Under the pieces are notes generated by a model. The model was not told where the DNA came from and ran no database searches. It saw only the letters and a program-made list of their open reading frames with translations. The translations under genes and the position numbers were made by a program. From assembly GCA_036172665.1 (NCBI GenBank), contig CM069876.1:34317001-34381000 (forward strand): DNA of 64,000 nucleotides, written 5' to 3'. This DNA is from Prosopocoilus inquinatus (taxonomy: Eukaryota > Arthropoda > Insecta > Coleoptera > Lucanidae). Positions 11,576-24,069 of the stretch are shown piece by piece (position 1 is the first letter of the stretch; the number at the start of each line of letters is the position of its first letter).

Positions 11576-12659
11576 AATAATAATGGATTATAAAAAGAAA
11601 AAAAACCTTTGTTCATTTTACTAATAACTTAATGTTTAGTAAGTTATAAGGTTTAATACTGAACACGAGTTAAATTACGATTATATTACGAAGTGAGGGG
11701 CGTTTAATTAAACTCATTAAGCAGGAATGTAGTGTATATGCATTGTCTGGTGGGTGATGTGTTGTGATGTGCAAGAGAACCCACCACCTCCACCACCATT
11801 CCACTCCCCAATACTTAACCGAGCCACCTTTATTTTATGGCTGGCATTTGGTGTCGGGGGTGGATAGAAAGATAACCATTAAGTTTTATAGCGCTCGCGT
11901 CGACGTCAAAAGTTTAACAGCAACAAAAAAAAAAACTTGGCGGTCAACTTAATAAACGCTCACCTGAATTAGTCCGGCGCAATTTATTAAAGTTAATAAG
12001 AACGGATCGTTAAATTTTACTAGAGACAATCTCTTAGCGTCTGTTTGCAAGTTTACACGCTCGTAAAAATTAATTGCAATTAACGTACAAACCGGAATCG
12101 GTTCAGAAAAACAAACTCAACTCCTCCCATTTGCATTTTAAAATGCGGAAAATTGCTGCTCGGTTTTGTTGTTAATTAATTTCGTTGGCTCGGGGGTTTT
12201 GTTAATATCAACACACACACACGCGCACACATACTCGTATAACCGTATATCTATCGTGAAAGTTGCAATTAAGGGCTTTATGGTGTACACTCGTACATTA
12301 CGGCCGGTTTATTAGATATTACGTCGGGGATAATATTAGTCCTGGCAGTCAAAATAAAGCTTACATGTATTGCGAGGGGTGGCGATATCTGTCTATTCCT
12401 CCCCTTCGTAAGACTGGGTATTAAGGCTATTACCGTATCTGGTCCGAGAGTCACGCCAATTACCATTCGCAATATGTATAACGAATAGGGGCGGTTATGT
12501 TTGGTGTGGATACTCATTAGATGACATAATAGTCCTTTGTACGTGAATCTACGTCATGTGATGATGAAACACATCGTGTAGAGGCTCTTGGGCTTATTCT
12601 ATATGGTTTAATCAATGGGGCTTAACATTTAATTGACATGAAGAAGCTGCTATTTCATC
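11576..12659. other. Non-coding stretch
   Basis: An ACACACACACACGCGCACAC dinucleotide run lies near 12211-12230. No gene recognised. Confidence 0.4.
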
Positions 12660-14584
12660 GCTTATTCAAGACTGAAGAAGAAGAAAGGGGGTTTCATCAA
12701 AGCCAAGATTCCTTGATTGCGAAATAAAAATTAAAAAAAAAATCTCGATTCAAACAAGAGAAGAAGAATTCAGAAGATTCATGAGCCGATGGGAAATAAA
12801 GTATGATGACGTGGTGAAGAAGATCATCGATGGTCAGAGAGTAACAAAATGGACGAGCCACTGACCTAGGAAAAAGAGAATTGGAGGAAGATAGAAGGTG
12901 ATCAGTAAGGGCTGGAGATACATAGGCCTGAGATGAGAAGACAAAATCAATTTATCAAAAGCCTACAAACCAATGGATATCAGAAAACTGAAGAACAGAC
13001 GCCAGTGGAGGGAAAAGCAGAAGATCAACAAAACGTAAGGAAAACAGTTGATTGCATGGGGGAAAGAGGGGGAGAGGAGATTACAGATAAAAGTCACAGC
13101 GATTGAAGGCTAAAAATAAATCTAATCTGAAAACAACGGACGCTGGAGTCTGAAAATAAAAAGCTTCAGGCGAGAAAGAAAAGAGGACGTGGTGAAGATC
13201 ATCGTAGCTCAGAGAATGAGATAGATGGGGCACTGGTCTAGGAAGGATGGAAGATGGGAGCTTACAGAATGCAAGCCACAGATGATGATACGAGTTAGAA
13301 ACACGATACACTCAAATTATCAAAGATCTACAAACAATCTGCGATATCGGAGACCTAAAAATAAACTTCAGTCGAAAAAAGGTCTAGATTATCAAAGCAT
13401 AGATAATAAAGTAGATTGCATATTTTTATAGGAAGATGGATTTAGGGAATTCTAAATAGGTCGAGCCAGTAAATAGATAAATCTAGTAGGTCGTCAAAGA
13501 TCTGGAGACAATGGACATTAAAGTCTGAAGGTAAAAGCTGCAGAATCAACTACGTGAAAAAAAGGAGAATGTGCTGGACAAAATATTTATCTAGAAGAAT
13601 GGGATGTCATTTTATAAAATAAAAACCAAAGGTATTAAATTAAGAGTTAGAGGTAAACATAGGATGAGGTAACAGAATCAATTCATCAAAGATTCGCAAA
13701 AAGGCAATATCAGAGATTGGAGAAAAAAGAAGTGAACACAGTCAAGATCATCAAAGCTTAGATAATAATGTGGATTGGACAACTTTAAAGGTAAGAGAAG
13801 GAGTGGGGATTTACAGAAGAAGATAAAAGCAGGCGATAAAATTAGCAGACCATAAAAGTTTGCAAATAAAAACTTCAGGGCAAACTTCAATGAAAAAGAA
13901 AGAAGAAGACACTGTTCTGAAAGAAAGGGAAGTAGGGGATTAAAGAAAGGAAGTAGTAGGTGAGTTGAAGGTAGACCTACTATCAAGCCAATAGATATTA
14001 GGGAGGAAATGGATAATCTAAAAGACCGTCAAAGATATGGTGGCAAGGACATTAAAGTAAAAACTAAAGAATCAACTGTTGAAACTTGAAAAAAAGAGAG
14101 TTATTGTACAAATAATTTTTATCTAGGAGAATGCGCGGCAAGTTTATAAAATAAAAACCAACAGTGTTGGATAATAAACTGGATTGGACAACTTTAAAGG
14201 TGAGAAAATAAGTGGGAATTTACATAAGGAACTTCAGAAGATATAAAAGCAGGGGATATAATTAAAAGATAATAAAAGTTTGCAAATGGAAGAGAAAAAG
14301 AAGACATGGTCAATATGACAGAAGCTCCGAAAGTAAGATAAATAGGTACTGTTCTGAAAGAAAGGTAGGTGGTGGGTTAAAGAATGGAAGTCGTAGGTAA
14401 ACTGAAGGTACACTGACCATCAATGGATATTAGAAAGCTAAAAGGAAAACTAAGGAATAAACTTCAATGGAGGAAAAAGAAGAGAACATATTCAAGAAGC
14501 CTTAAACTCTTGTACAGAAAACAGGGGGACTGAGGAGGATTATAGAATGAAAGCCGCAGAAGCCAAAGTTAAACCTAAATTAGA
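12660..14584. repeat. Purine-rich degenerate repeat field
   Basis: The plus strand is strongly purine-rich (GAAGAAG, GGAGAGGAG, AAAGATC words) and contains long diverged duplications. The block 13740-13880 (GATAATAATGTGGATTGGAC...AAAGCAGG..ATAAAATTA...AAAAGTTTGCAAAT) recurs at about 14164-14290. The block 13495-13650 (CATTAAAGT..AATCAACT..TTTATCTAGRAGAATG..TTTATAAAATAAAAACCAA) recurs at about 14030-14170. TCATCAAAG and GATCATC words appear throughout. Open frames on the complement are phenylalanine- and leucine-rich by composition only. Confidence 0.7.
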
Positions 14585-15180
14585 AGCGCACGTGAAATCA
14601 TCAAACCCTGAAAGCAACTTGTATCAGAAAATAGAGAGGAAGAGTAGAGAATAGATTTCAGTGGAGAAAAGGATAGACATAGTTAAAACCAGGGTTACCA
14701 ACGTGGTCGAACCAAGCCTTGTAATGGATAAACCTAAATGACATGCGCATGTAAAATCATCAAACCCTGAAAACAATGTGTATCACAGAAAAGAGAGGGA
14801 AGATAACGAGTAAGTTTCAGTGGAGAAAAAAGTAGAGTTAGTTAAGACCAGAGTTCCCAGGGTCGTACGAAGCCTTAGAAGGGGTAAACTAAAGGAGATG
14901 CGCATGTGAAATCATCAAACCCTGAAGACAATGAGTATCAGAGAAAAGAGAGGAAGGATGAGGATAAGTTTCAGTGGAGAAAGAAGTTGACCTAGTTAAG
15001 ACCAGGGTTCCCAGAGTCGTACGACGGAAGGGGTAAACATAACGGAGATGAGCATGTGAAATCATCAAACCCTGAAGACAATGTGTATTAGAGAAAAGAG
15101 AGGAAAGACAGAGGATAAGTTTCAGTGGAGAAAAAGGTAGAACTTAAGACCTGGGTTCCGAATAGGGTCGAATGAAGGGC
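14585..15180. repeat. Tandem array, four units of about 150-160 bp
   Basis: CAAACCCTGA recurs at about 14602, 14761, 14916 and 15066 (spacing 159, 155, 150). Each unit runs ATCATCAAACCCTGAAGACA, then GTATCAGAGAAAAGAGAGG, then AAGTTTCAGTGGAGAAA, then TTAAGACCAGGGTTCC, then GGTCGTACGA. Units 2-4 are clearly closer to each other than to unit 1. The array is the best-ordered part of the purine-rich field to its left and shares its word use, so it may be its most recent expansion. Confidence 0.88.
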
Positions 15181-16849
15181 AATGAGTCTGTAGGGATCGA
15201 CTACCATTGCAAATTCTATTTAGGAGAGACCAAGACGTCTGAACAACAAAAAGATTACAATTAATTAAAATAGAAGATTAGGATGGACAACATGCGGAGA
15301 TTTATGAACAAAAAAACTGCAAAGCTAAGATACCACACATTTAAATAAATTTTTGATAAAGATGGAAGATAGAAAGTTTGTCACAGATTACCACAGCAAT
15401 TCGCTTATTTACTTGATAATTTAGGAACTGACACGTGCTTGGTGCTACAGGTAACGACATACATTTATACTTTCATGGTCTTTATAGAAAAAAATATTTG
15501 GATATATGGCAATACACAGTTATTAAATAAAAAATTATTTAATAATGGGATCAAGTCAAAAATTCTAAATATTAATTAGGAAATAAAAGGGATCGAATAT
15601 TTTTTTCTCGTGAAAGCGAGAAACATTCACAAAGTGTCCCTTCATTTGAGCATAATTTAAGTAAACGCCATCCTTGGTATACATATACAAACTGTTCAGA
15701 ATCTCGGAAATTTTTATTTTCTTATACGAGATCAATGTTTGAAAAAGTTTGGGCACGGCACCTGTGGTAACGACTATCAAATATTGTAAAATAAAATAAT
15801 TTGGAACGTTTTACTTTATAAGGAAGATGAAAATGAGGAATTGCAATTGTTCTGTTGAAAGCCACCGAGGATATAACTTAAAGTTGGATCAAAGATTGTC
15901 AAAGATCTGCAGAGAAGAATACATTTCATTGAAGAAAACTCGTCTGTGCAGAAAAGAAAAGCAAAACGACTTTTGGAGTTTCTAAGAGTAACTAACTATA
16001 ATTTTTTTTCCTCATTTAATTTATACTTTTAAATTTTTTGGTAGTTTCTGTTCGTCGTTCCTCATAGAATTTAAGTCAGAAATCTACCGGGAGATGCAAT
16101 TATTTTCTTATTTTTAATCTTAATTTTTTTACGAGTCAGTCACAGCTAGGCTGATTTGATCGATTGCCTTGGTCTTAATTAATCCTATTTTTTTAATTTT
16201 TAATTTTTTACTTTTCTATTTTTTCTTTTAATTCTTTTCGCTGAGTTGGACGTACTCGGGTTGAGTTCATTATTATTATGATTGTGATTTGAATTTTATT
16301 TAGTTTTAGATTTTATTTTTTATTTTGGAAACATTTTTAATATTGCTTTAGTATTTTTGTGCAATAGAATCAAAAATTTGGAAAATTCAGAAAGGAAATA
16401 CAAACAGAAGCAGATCGTGAACGATTTTCGTCAATTTTTAATTTTGATCAGTGAAAGCCAAAACGAATGAAAACGAAAAATTAAACATACGCTAAAAAAA
16501 AGTCAAAACAAATGAAGGACGATTTTTAACATTTTCAATTTTTACTCCAGTGTGTTGAAAATCAACTACAGAACTTAGTCTTGGCTTCGTACATTCATTC
16601 TTGTACACCTAACTCAATAAAAAAAAGCTTAAAACATCTAGAAATAAAATCGGAACAAATAAAGCTGAGTACATAACTACATAAAAAAAGCCTTTTTGAA
16701 ATCTTTCTTCTTTCAATGTGCATGAAATTGAAGAGTAAGATTGTAATGTTGTAGTTATTTATTTTAGAAGTTTAGAATTTATGAAAGTTTGTGTATTCTC
16801 GTGATATCTCTGATGCACTAACATATTTGTTTACGTTATTAGTTTGGTA
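15181..16849. other. AT-rich non-coding stretch
   Basis: T-rich DNA around 16010-16350 and A-rich DNA around 16380-16720. No gene, element end or array recognised. Confidence 0.4.
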
Positions 16850-17660
16850 ATATGATATGGGGGCGTGTTTAGTTTAGGCAGCAAAGAAACGGCAGAGACG
16901 GCAGTCTCCGGAGGGCTAGCGCGGAAGGTGAAACGTGTCGGTAAACGGGGCCACGGATGGGCCTGGTGATATACGTGGTGGCCGCGGTGTGGTGCCGGAC
17001 ATGAGCTAGAGGGTGTCTGCAGAATATGACCTGAGATGGTATATTCTGGCAGAAGTGTTAGGGTGGTACATTCTAACGATTGGCAATGCGGTTTGAGGGT
17101 CATGAGTCATGAGTTATGCGGAGGTATTCTGGTAGCAGAATATTGTCCGGGACGCGACCCGTGACGTTGACCAGAGAATGGTACCGTGCACCTGCATACG
17201 GTATCGGGGCTCTTGCCGCGGTGTGCAAGCACCACCGATGAAGAGCACGGTACCGGCAAAGCAATTAGCTGTATTCTGCATTCATTGTGAGTGAGAATTC
17301 GGTTGATTGCATTCCTGACCAGGTGATGGCATTGAGCTATCCAGAAAAGTCTGACATTAAGATGTTATTGGACTGGTAGGAGTGGTGCTTGACACTCACG
17401 CAGTCGGTGCATCAACTGATCCTGAGAACGTATGCTCAGGATGCAAGGTATGCTAATATCCAATGTGAGGGGTGGGTTTTGTATTCACAGGTGAATGTGG
17501 GGGGTAATGCATGCGAAGATAAAAAGTCAACGTGCAAGGATGACTTCCCCAGCGTCCAATATCATGAGGGAGCTACAGCTTCTAGATTCACCGCTGGAGC
17601 AGGTGGGGCCGGGAAAACGGCCCCGGTAAGTGGAAGGTTCCATTTTACTGAATAGAAACT
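16850..17660 (+). other. GC-richer island with unidentified decayed coding-like sequence
   Basis: This block is visibly richer in G and C than its flanks. From about 17270 one plus-strand frame is open except for a single TAG at 17377-17379 and runs to the stop at 17653-17655. It reads ...DQVMALSYPEKSDIKMLLDW, stop, EWCLTLTQSVHQLILRTYAQ..., with five cysteines in the C-terminal part and a glycine-rich end (TAGAGGAGKTAP). That end is directly followed by GTAAGT, a consensus 5' splice site, at about 17622. I do not recognise the protein. It could be a decayed transposon or virus-derived gene, an exon of an unknown gene, or chance. A 10-bp inverted repeat, GGTACCGTGC/GCACGGTACC, spans 17180-17254 upstream. 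Confidence 0.35.
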
Positions 17661-20040
17661 CGGAAAAGGTTACTTATAATTTGCATGGTCCTGATCGAAT
17701 TGGAATGCGATGCCCGGAGACTAAGACGTTTACCTTCAGCGCCTATTGCGATCAGGGAAGCGAGAAAGAAAGAGAGAATGTTTATTGTAACTCCGTCCTC
17801 AGATAATCTTGTTTGTCTATAATATTTAAACAAAAAGAAAATCTAGCCAACAGTAATTTGTTTGAAATTAGAGAGTAAATATAAATAAGGTAAAATGTAA
17901 TGAAATCTGAAAGAATGTGGATTGGATTGAGAAAATATGAACTGTTAGGTTAAAAGTACAAAAAAACAAACAAAAAAAAAGGTTTAGTACGATGAGATTT
18001 CTTTTAGAGAAAAAAAAGAGTAGATGGTGGCAAAAAAATTCAAGACTTAGTAAAGTTCGGGGAAATTATTTTTAATCGTTCGGTCTAGTAACTTAAATGA
18101 GATATTGATGGAACAAAGTTTCGCGTGGAAAAACAAATTTTCCGAACTTGGTAACACACGAGACTTTCCCGGAATATTAGCGGAAAACAAAATTTAATTT
18201 ATATGTAAATACGGCTCGCGCGCCAAGTGTGATATTCGACTTTGGAAAATTGAAACACCAATTTTCCCCACATTTAGAATTCAAAGCGTTATTAAAGCAC
18301 GCCATCCTGAAAATGAATAAATATTTTTCGTTGTGATTTAAATAAAAATTTCTGTGCTGACTTAATCCCGGGCCATCATCGTCATCGTACGGGCAAAACA
18401 AATCCCGTTCTGATTTAAACACGCTTTTATTTCGCCGAAAAAACCAGAGCGAAGGTAATTTCCTTAAAACAACAGCGCGGGATGATTTATCGCCGGGGCG
18501 GCTTTTCGAAACTCATAAAAAGTAATTAAAAATTAAACATTTAATTTATCATCCGTTGAGCACGCGCGCTGCCTTTCAAAACGCAAACAAAAATATTTTT
18601 TAATTCGTTCGCGTTCCTTATAATGCGACTCGTAAATAAATAATTTACACGATGAAAAATTCAATGCGCTCCCAATAAAAACCGCGCCGGGTATGTTTTC
18701 GTAATTTGTTTGGAATATGAAAACGAGGTATTATTGCGTGGAGAAAAATGGTAAGTTAGCGGGGCGTTAAATTTACGAGCTACGAAACGGGAACTCCATG
18801 TCCATTAAGAATTTATTGGCTGACAATAAATCGATACTTTGTGGAGACGATGGTGAATAACGGCATTAACATCGCATCGAGGAAGACTTTATGGCGTTTA
18901 GTTTTCCTGCTTCAATTGAATTGTTAACCTATAACCTTTTCAGAAAGGCTTACTATTAAACTTTCATAAATTTCTAGAGGGCAACATTTCACTCAACTAA
19001 CTAAAACATTACCGCGAGAAAATTTCGTGAACAATAAATCGAACGCAGGCGTCCTACTCAAAAATAGTTACACTAAATCATAGTACAGAATTAACAGGTG
19101 TAATTACAAACACTTTTGTGTGCCCAAGTTCCGTTCACGAGGACGTAAGATAATGTGAAAGAAAACATATGAAAGATAGACTACACCGAAGCGGCCAGCC
19201 ACGCGGATCCAGAATGCCCATTATTTCTTATAGCCCAAGCTCAAGTATTTCTTATTTCTTTAAACCTTCGCATTTTAATTAAATTTGCACCAGTGAGATT
19301 CGCCTCTAATATGGGGCAAATGTTTCTTGCAAAACAGACCAAAGAAACGAAAAAAGTATCGCTGTTCCGGGTACCTCAGGATAAGATAGCTGAATGGCAG
19401 AGTGTTATTCCTCGTAAGGATCCTATTTGAAGTGTGAAGGATGTGTAAAACATTTTTTTAAAGAATATATTTCTTTGGGGGTTAACAATTGGCAGGCATA
19501 GTTAAAAAAAAATAACTAGATGTTACGTGGTAACGAAAGGAGCGCATTGAGCGTTTTGACCCAAAGTTTGTAAGACTGCGTCAACCGCAACTTACCGTGC
19601 CTCTGGAAGCAATGTTGGTGGTTCCCTGTGAACATGGCCGGGAAAATGTATCGCTGTATGATCCCAGAACGTACAATTCCTGAGGACTTTCTTCCCCGAT
19701 AGAATACCATACCCAAGCAACGCGCTTTGGTTTAATTTTCGTGTATTCAACCATATTTTACAACGTACACGATTTAAGCCGTCTAATAAACGTATACTTT
19801 ATACCACTTTGATACAGAAACATCGTATTTAGTATATGGAACACATTGTATTGTCACGATTACGGAAAATTTGAAAATCGTATTTAATTAATTTAAAATG
19901 TATTTTTTCCAATGCGATACGAGTTACTTACTGATAAGCGGTTTGCTGGTGCAACGACTCAGGCGATGAACTTGTAGCGTGAATCCGCAAACTTGCAAAT
20001 ACGCAAATAACTAGGGCATTGTATAAGTGTTTAAACACAA
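17661..20040. other. Non-coding AT-rich stretch
   Basis: No gene or repeat family was recognised. Short open frames carry no motifs. Confidence 0.45.
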
Positions 20041-20179
20041 TCAATTAATTCACGATTTAATAGAAATGACGATTGGAAACAACGTGAAAATCCTGACATC
20101 ACCTTTTCAGCAGCCAAGCAAAGTACGGGTTCAATTAAAGTTTTACAGAATTTGGTCATGACATCACGTACATTGGCAG

Positions 20180-20290
20180 TATAAAAGATGTGCGTAATTT
20201 GTAAAAGGTATCAGTTAATCTGATCGTCATCGTGGGATACAGTTATCTGTATTTCTGACCTTTAAACAATAAAGGTAATCCTTGTTGTTT
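20180..20290 (+). promoter_or_regulatory. TATA + TCAGT initiator + AATAAA (LTR-like core)
   Basis: TATAAAAG at 20180-20187 is followed 33 bp from its first T by the A of TCAGTT (20211-20216), the arthropod initiator. AATAAA at 20268-20273 lies about 55 bp after that start, then a GT/T-rich segment (TTGTTGTTTTAATGAG). A strong start followed so closely by a polyadenylation signal is how the U3-R border of an LTR is built. No second LTR or ends were located, so a solo LTR or an unrelated pol II promoter are both possible. Confidence 0.38.
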
Positions 20291-20639
20291 TAATGAGTTA
20301 GTTTGCAGTTTCCCTGTTACTCCCTTTTCACCCCCAAGCTACGCAAACCCCCGCGTCTGGACGCCGACAGCTCGTAACCTGCTGGAGACGTCCGACGCGT
20401 GACAGTATCCTTTATTAAACGTATATGTGTGTTGATTGGGTAGTATATTATAGTATATAGCACAGATAGTAAGTGAAGGCAAAACAGAAATAATCTTTGA
20501 GTTCCCTCCCGCAAGCGTAAATCCCGCAAGCAAAATGTTTAAGTGCGGCAGAAATCGTCCAAACAAGATGGGTCGTGATATCACGACTCCCTTATTCGAT
20601 TATCAGACGTAGTAATCTAAAAAATATTAAGAATATTGT

Positions 20640-21860
20640 GTTTCACACGGGTCAAACCAGAAGACTTTAGCGCATCGGCGTGAGTACTCTCGCCTTGGTT
20701 ACAGTCCCTTATCATCTAAATAAAAAAAGATTTATGGTGTAAAGCCCGCAAAACCAAATGTTCGTGAAATGAAAAAAAAACAATACGGAGAAAACTCCCA
20801 AATTACGGCAACTCGCTCACTGACTTTGAGACAATTAAACTAACAGTAAAACAAGAAAAAAACAAGCTAGTAGAATTGGAAATATAGCACAACAACAGAG
20901 GAGACAGACTTTCTAAGAACCTAAAACAAACAACGTTTGACCAACAGTTTGACCAGCAAAAACAAAAAAAAATAATTATCACAGAAAATATCCCGCCCCC
21001 GAGTTCGAAGGTGTGAGAAATTTCAGGCCAACTCTGACTCTGCCTGCCTGAGCTGGAAGCACGCTCACGTTACTAGTTCTTTCCCGGACAAATCCCCTAA
21101 AAATATTACAGTCGATAAAGTGACGTCTCGCAATACGTTTCCAAGGAAGAAAAGAGTTGGAAAAGTTTTGCGCTTTTTCACAAGAAATCGACGTTGAAAG
21201 GGGAGTTCGGGAATTGTCGGGATGGCAACAGCTTCCAACGAACGAAAGCAATTTCCCTCGACGCTTCGCACCACAACGTCAACGTAACACCAATCCAGAT
21301 CAGAACAACGCTCCCGGTGCTAAACGAGGCCATAACCAGATCTGCTCGAAGTCGACGTTAAAATCTGCCCAATATTACTTTCTAGAAGGGAGAAAGAAAA
21401 TGTGGAAATAGACAACATACAACCGCAAGCGGTAAATTCACGTGGAACTCAAATAAGCAACAAAATGAAGAAACAACATGGCGCTAACCTAGCCGTAAAG
21501 ACCAAGCGGAAAAAAGCGTGGCACAACTCGCAGAACCAAGAAACGGTCTCTCTACAACACGGAGACAGCAACAACAGTGCGGTTTATAATCCGTTTAAGA
21601 ACGGTTGGTTTAATTCTTCATCGACAAAACTCCACAAGGCACCAAACAGCACGTAAGGCGATGAGAGAAGTGTCCACCACTAACTCGCATGATGGTCACA
21701 ACTCGAAAGGGACTCGTCACGGCCACTAAACAGTCAAATGTCGAGCACGGCGCTGTAGGAAATCTACCGCAACGTATACGACCTGCATATAAAAAAATAG
21801 CGCACCCGATCGAACCGGTTAAATCAAAAATTGACTTAACCTAGCAAGTAAACAAAAAAT
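20640..21860 (+). other. A/C-rich segment with unassigned broken open frames
   Basis: Plus-strand frames at 21157-21411 and 21402-21656 overlap by about 10 bp and could be one reading frame split by a frameshift near 21400. The first has basic, Q/N-rich text (RRFAPQRQRNTNPDQNN); the second has a lysine-rich core (MKKQHGANLAVKTKRKKAW) and then SAVYNPFKNGWF. Composition is like the nucleic-acid-binding ORF1/gag proteins of retroelements, and the segment lies downstream of the LTR-like core at 20180. No zinc knuckle or other domain was seen, so this is only a suggestion. A TATAAAAAAAT sequence occurs at about 21787. Confidence 0.22.
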
Positions 21861-23700
21861 AATAACATTGGACAGTTTTCTACAATTTCTTACATGATAC
21901 CTGAATTTTCTGTTATGAAACTGTACTTATTTCTGAAGAAGGCGACAAAATTTCTGATTTCAGATTTCTCGGCGGAAACGGTAAAATTTTACTTAAAGAT
22001 ATTTATGATCTCTTTCATCGGGAGAATCTTGTGCGCTTTGTGTTTTTTTGTGTTCCGCGGATACGAGATGTTATGTCTTGCTCAAGGTGACTCACCGAGC
22101 GCAGATTTTTCATGACACTTATGTACGGCGGTAGACATCTCCAAGACTAACTCCTTGCTCGTAAGAAAATACTCATGTTCGTGAAGATTGATGTTAGCAT
22201 TCGTGTGCGCACATGAATGTAAATACTCATTTCGTGATAACTCACGACTCATAAGACAGCGAACGCAACCGCACACTAATTGCTCAAGGGCACCTCAGGG
22301 GATCGATGGGAAATGTTTATTGTTAGAATCGTGGTAATTAAGGTACTTTAAACAACAAGATAAATTTATTGATAAAAGAGGACGTGTGGACTCTACAATA
22401 GCTGATTCAGAACTATCGGGTCTAATCTACTGCAGTCCCCGTCTCGTTGATATCGTAAGTACGGGGAAGTACCGGGACCACGTTAGGGCAGCCAACTCGT
22501 GCCGGAGTAAGTTACCGTCCATTGCAGCAATTGGTCCGTGAATTTTGATGCATAACTCTAATATTATGTGCAATGTGCTGCCAAGCCGTTAAAAATTTTC
22601 GACTATTTCATACGGTGCCGTTCGTTTTCCAAATTTCAACCGATGAACAATACACAATTATAATTAATCATTAATTTGATTAGGAAAATAAGCTTTTTTT
22701 ATAATATTATGCTTGTCTCGTAACTCCCGCAAAATAAATAATACCCACATATTTTTATGATAGAGAAATATTCAGAACTGTCCCTGTGATGTTTTGAGAT
22801 TGATTCGTAAATTAAAAAAAAGGACTAAAATTCGTTATTAAATGCCTGGGTCATCTGTATCGGAATGAGCTGGAATGAGCGCCCGCGAGCGTACACGATC
22901 TGCTCATGAACCTGAACAAAAGCGAAAGATCGTATTGCTCATCTTCGCATACGCTTCGCGTTTAACGACGTTCCCAAGTGAACTGTGAGCAGATTCATTG
23001 GTTCATGTGCACACATGAGTGAGCCATTTTCGAACTCTGCAGAAATCCCAGCGAAAACATGGCGAAATTCGATCATATGTTCTTGTTTACCATTATGTAG
23101 TGGCTATAATTCGTGTTTTGTATACGAATTTTATTTTGTGATTACAAATTCTATTATACTAGGAACGTTTTATTCTAATTTCCACATTTAGCCCACGTAA
23201 TTTTAAGCGATTTTAGTGCCGATAATGACTGTCGTTCTTGGTTATTCTATGACCCTGACTTCAGCTATCACTCTCGCACACTGACCTTACATTCCTTTGC
23301 CCATACCGAATATGCCGTCGTAGCTCCTACATGTATTATACCGTACACTATGTATATTAAAAAAAAAGATTCAATATTTATTTAAATTTTTGTTCAATTT
23401 CTTAATGCTCTGGTTTATTCTTTAAAATTCTGTCTGCGCCGCGCCGTGAGATCTCGGCAACAAGAAAACAAACACCGATGTTTTATGTATGCGCCCCCGA
23501 TTTGTTACGAGCGGAATGCTAAAAAATTTAGCGAATTTTGGAGAAATTTCGGGTCGGAGTTGTCTGAACCTCTGAGAAGCGCTCTCTAGGAGCGTCGGAG
23601 GAATGCGAACTGCCACTCAAACACGACAAGAATATGAAAGAAGCTTTACGACGAAATTCTTCGTCGACGTCGGGCCTTCTGTTCACTGTCAGTTCGAAAT
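21861..23700. other. Non-coding stretch
   Basis: Repeated TGAGC/CTCAT words occur at about 22160-22260 and 22865-23025, including GTGTGCGCACATGAATG and ATGTGCACACATGAGTG in partly inverted arrangement. The match is too short to call an element. Confidence 0.35.
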
Positions 23701-23739
23701 TTAATCTGTTGCACGTCGGTGTTTTATTAAATTATGAAT

Positions 23740-23825
23740 TTATTCATACTCTTAGCTCTTACGGGCTTATGGTGTCCCTGCATCACGTCCAATAAAAAAA
23801 AAAAAAACAAAAAAAAATAAGAAAA
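23740..23825 (+). mobile_element. Retroposon-like 3' end with poly(A)
   Basis: CTTACGGGCTTATGGTGTCC is followed by CTGCATCACGTCCAATAAA and then a long A-run broken by one C. A polyadenylation signal joined directly to poly(A) on the plus strand indicates a retroposed end. The GGGCTTATGGTGTCCCT wording recalls 3' ends of insect LINEs. The upstream part of any element was not identified. Confidence 0.35.
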
Positions 23826-24069
23826 ATGCTTTGAAAAGCTGGGTTGAATTGTACTTCTAGGTATTTTATTATTTTTAAACTAGTGGAGAAATTTCTTGTA
23901 AATATTTCAAAAAAAATGAGTTTAATTGTAAATTATTTCTAATATTCTTCAAATATTTCAAAATTAAAAAAAATCTGAGAAAAGCGTCAAACCATTTTTA
24001 GAAATTTGAGTTGAGGGATAAGAGAAAGTATTTGAAAAGAAAATTGAAAACAAAAATAAAAATTAAGAG

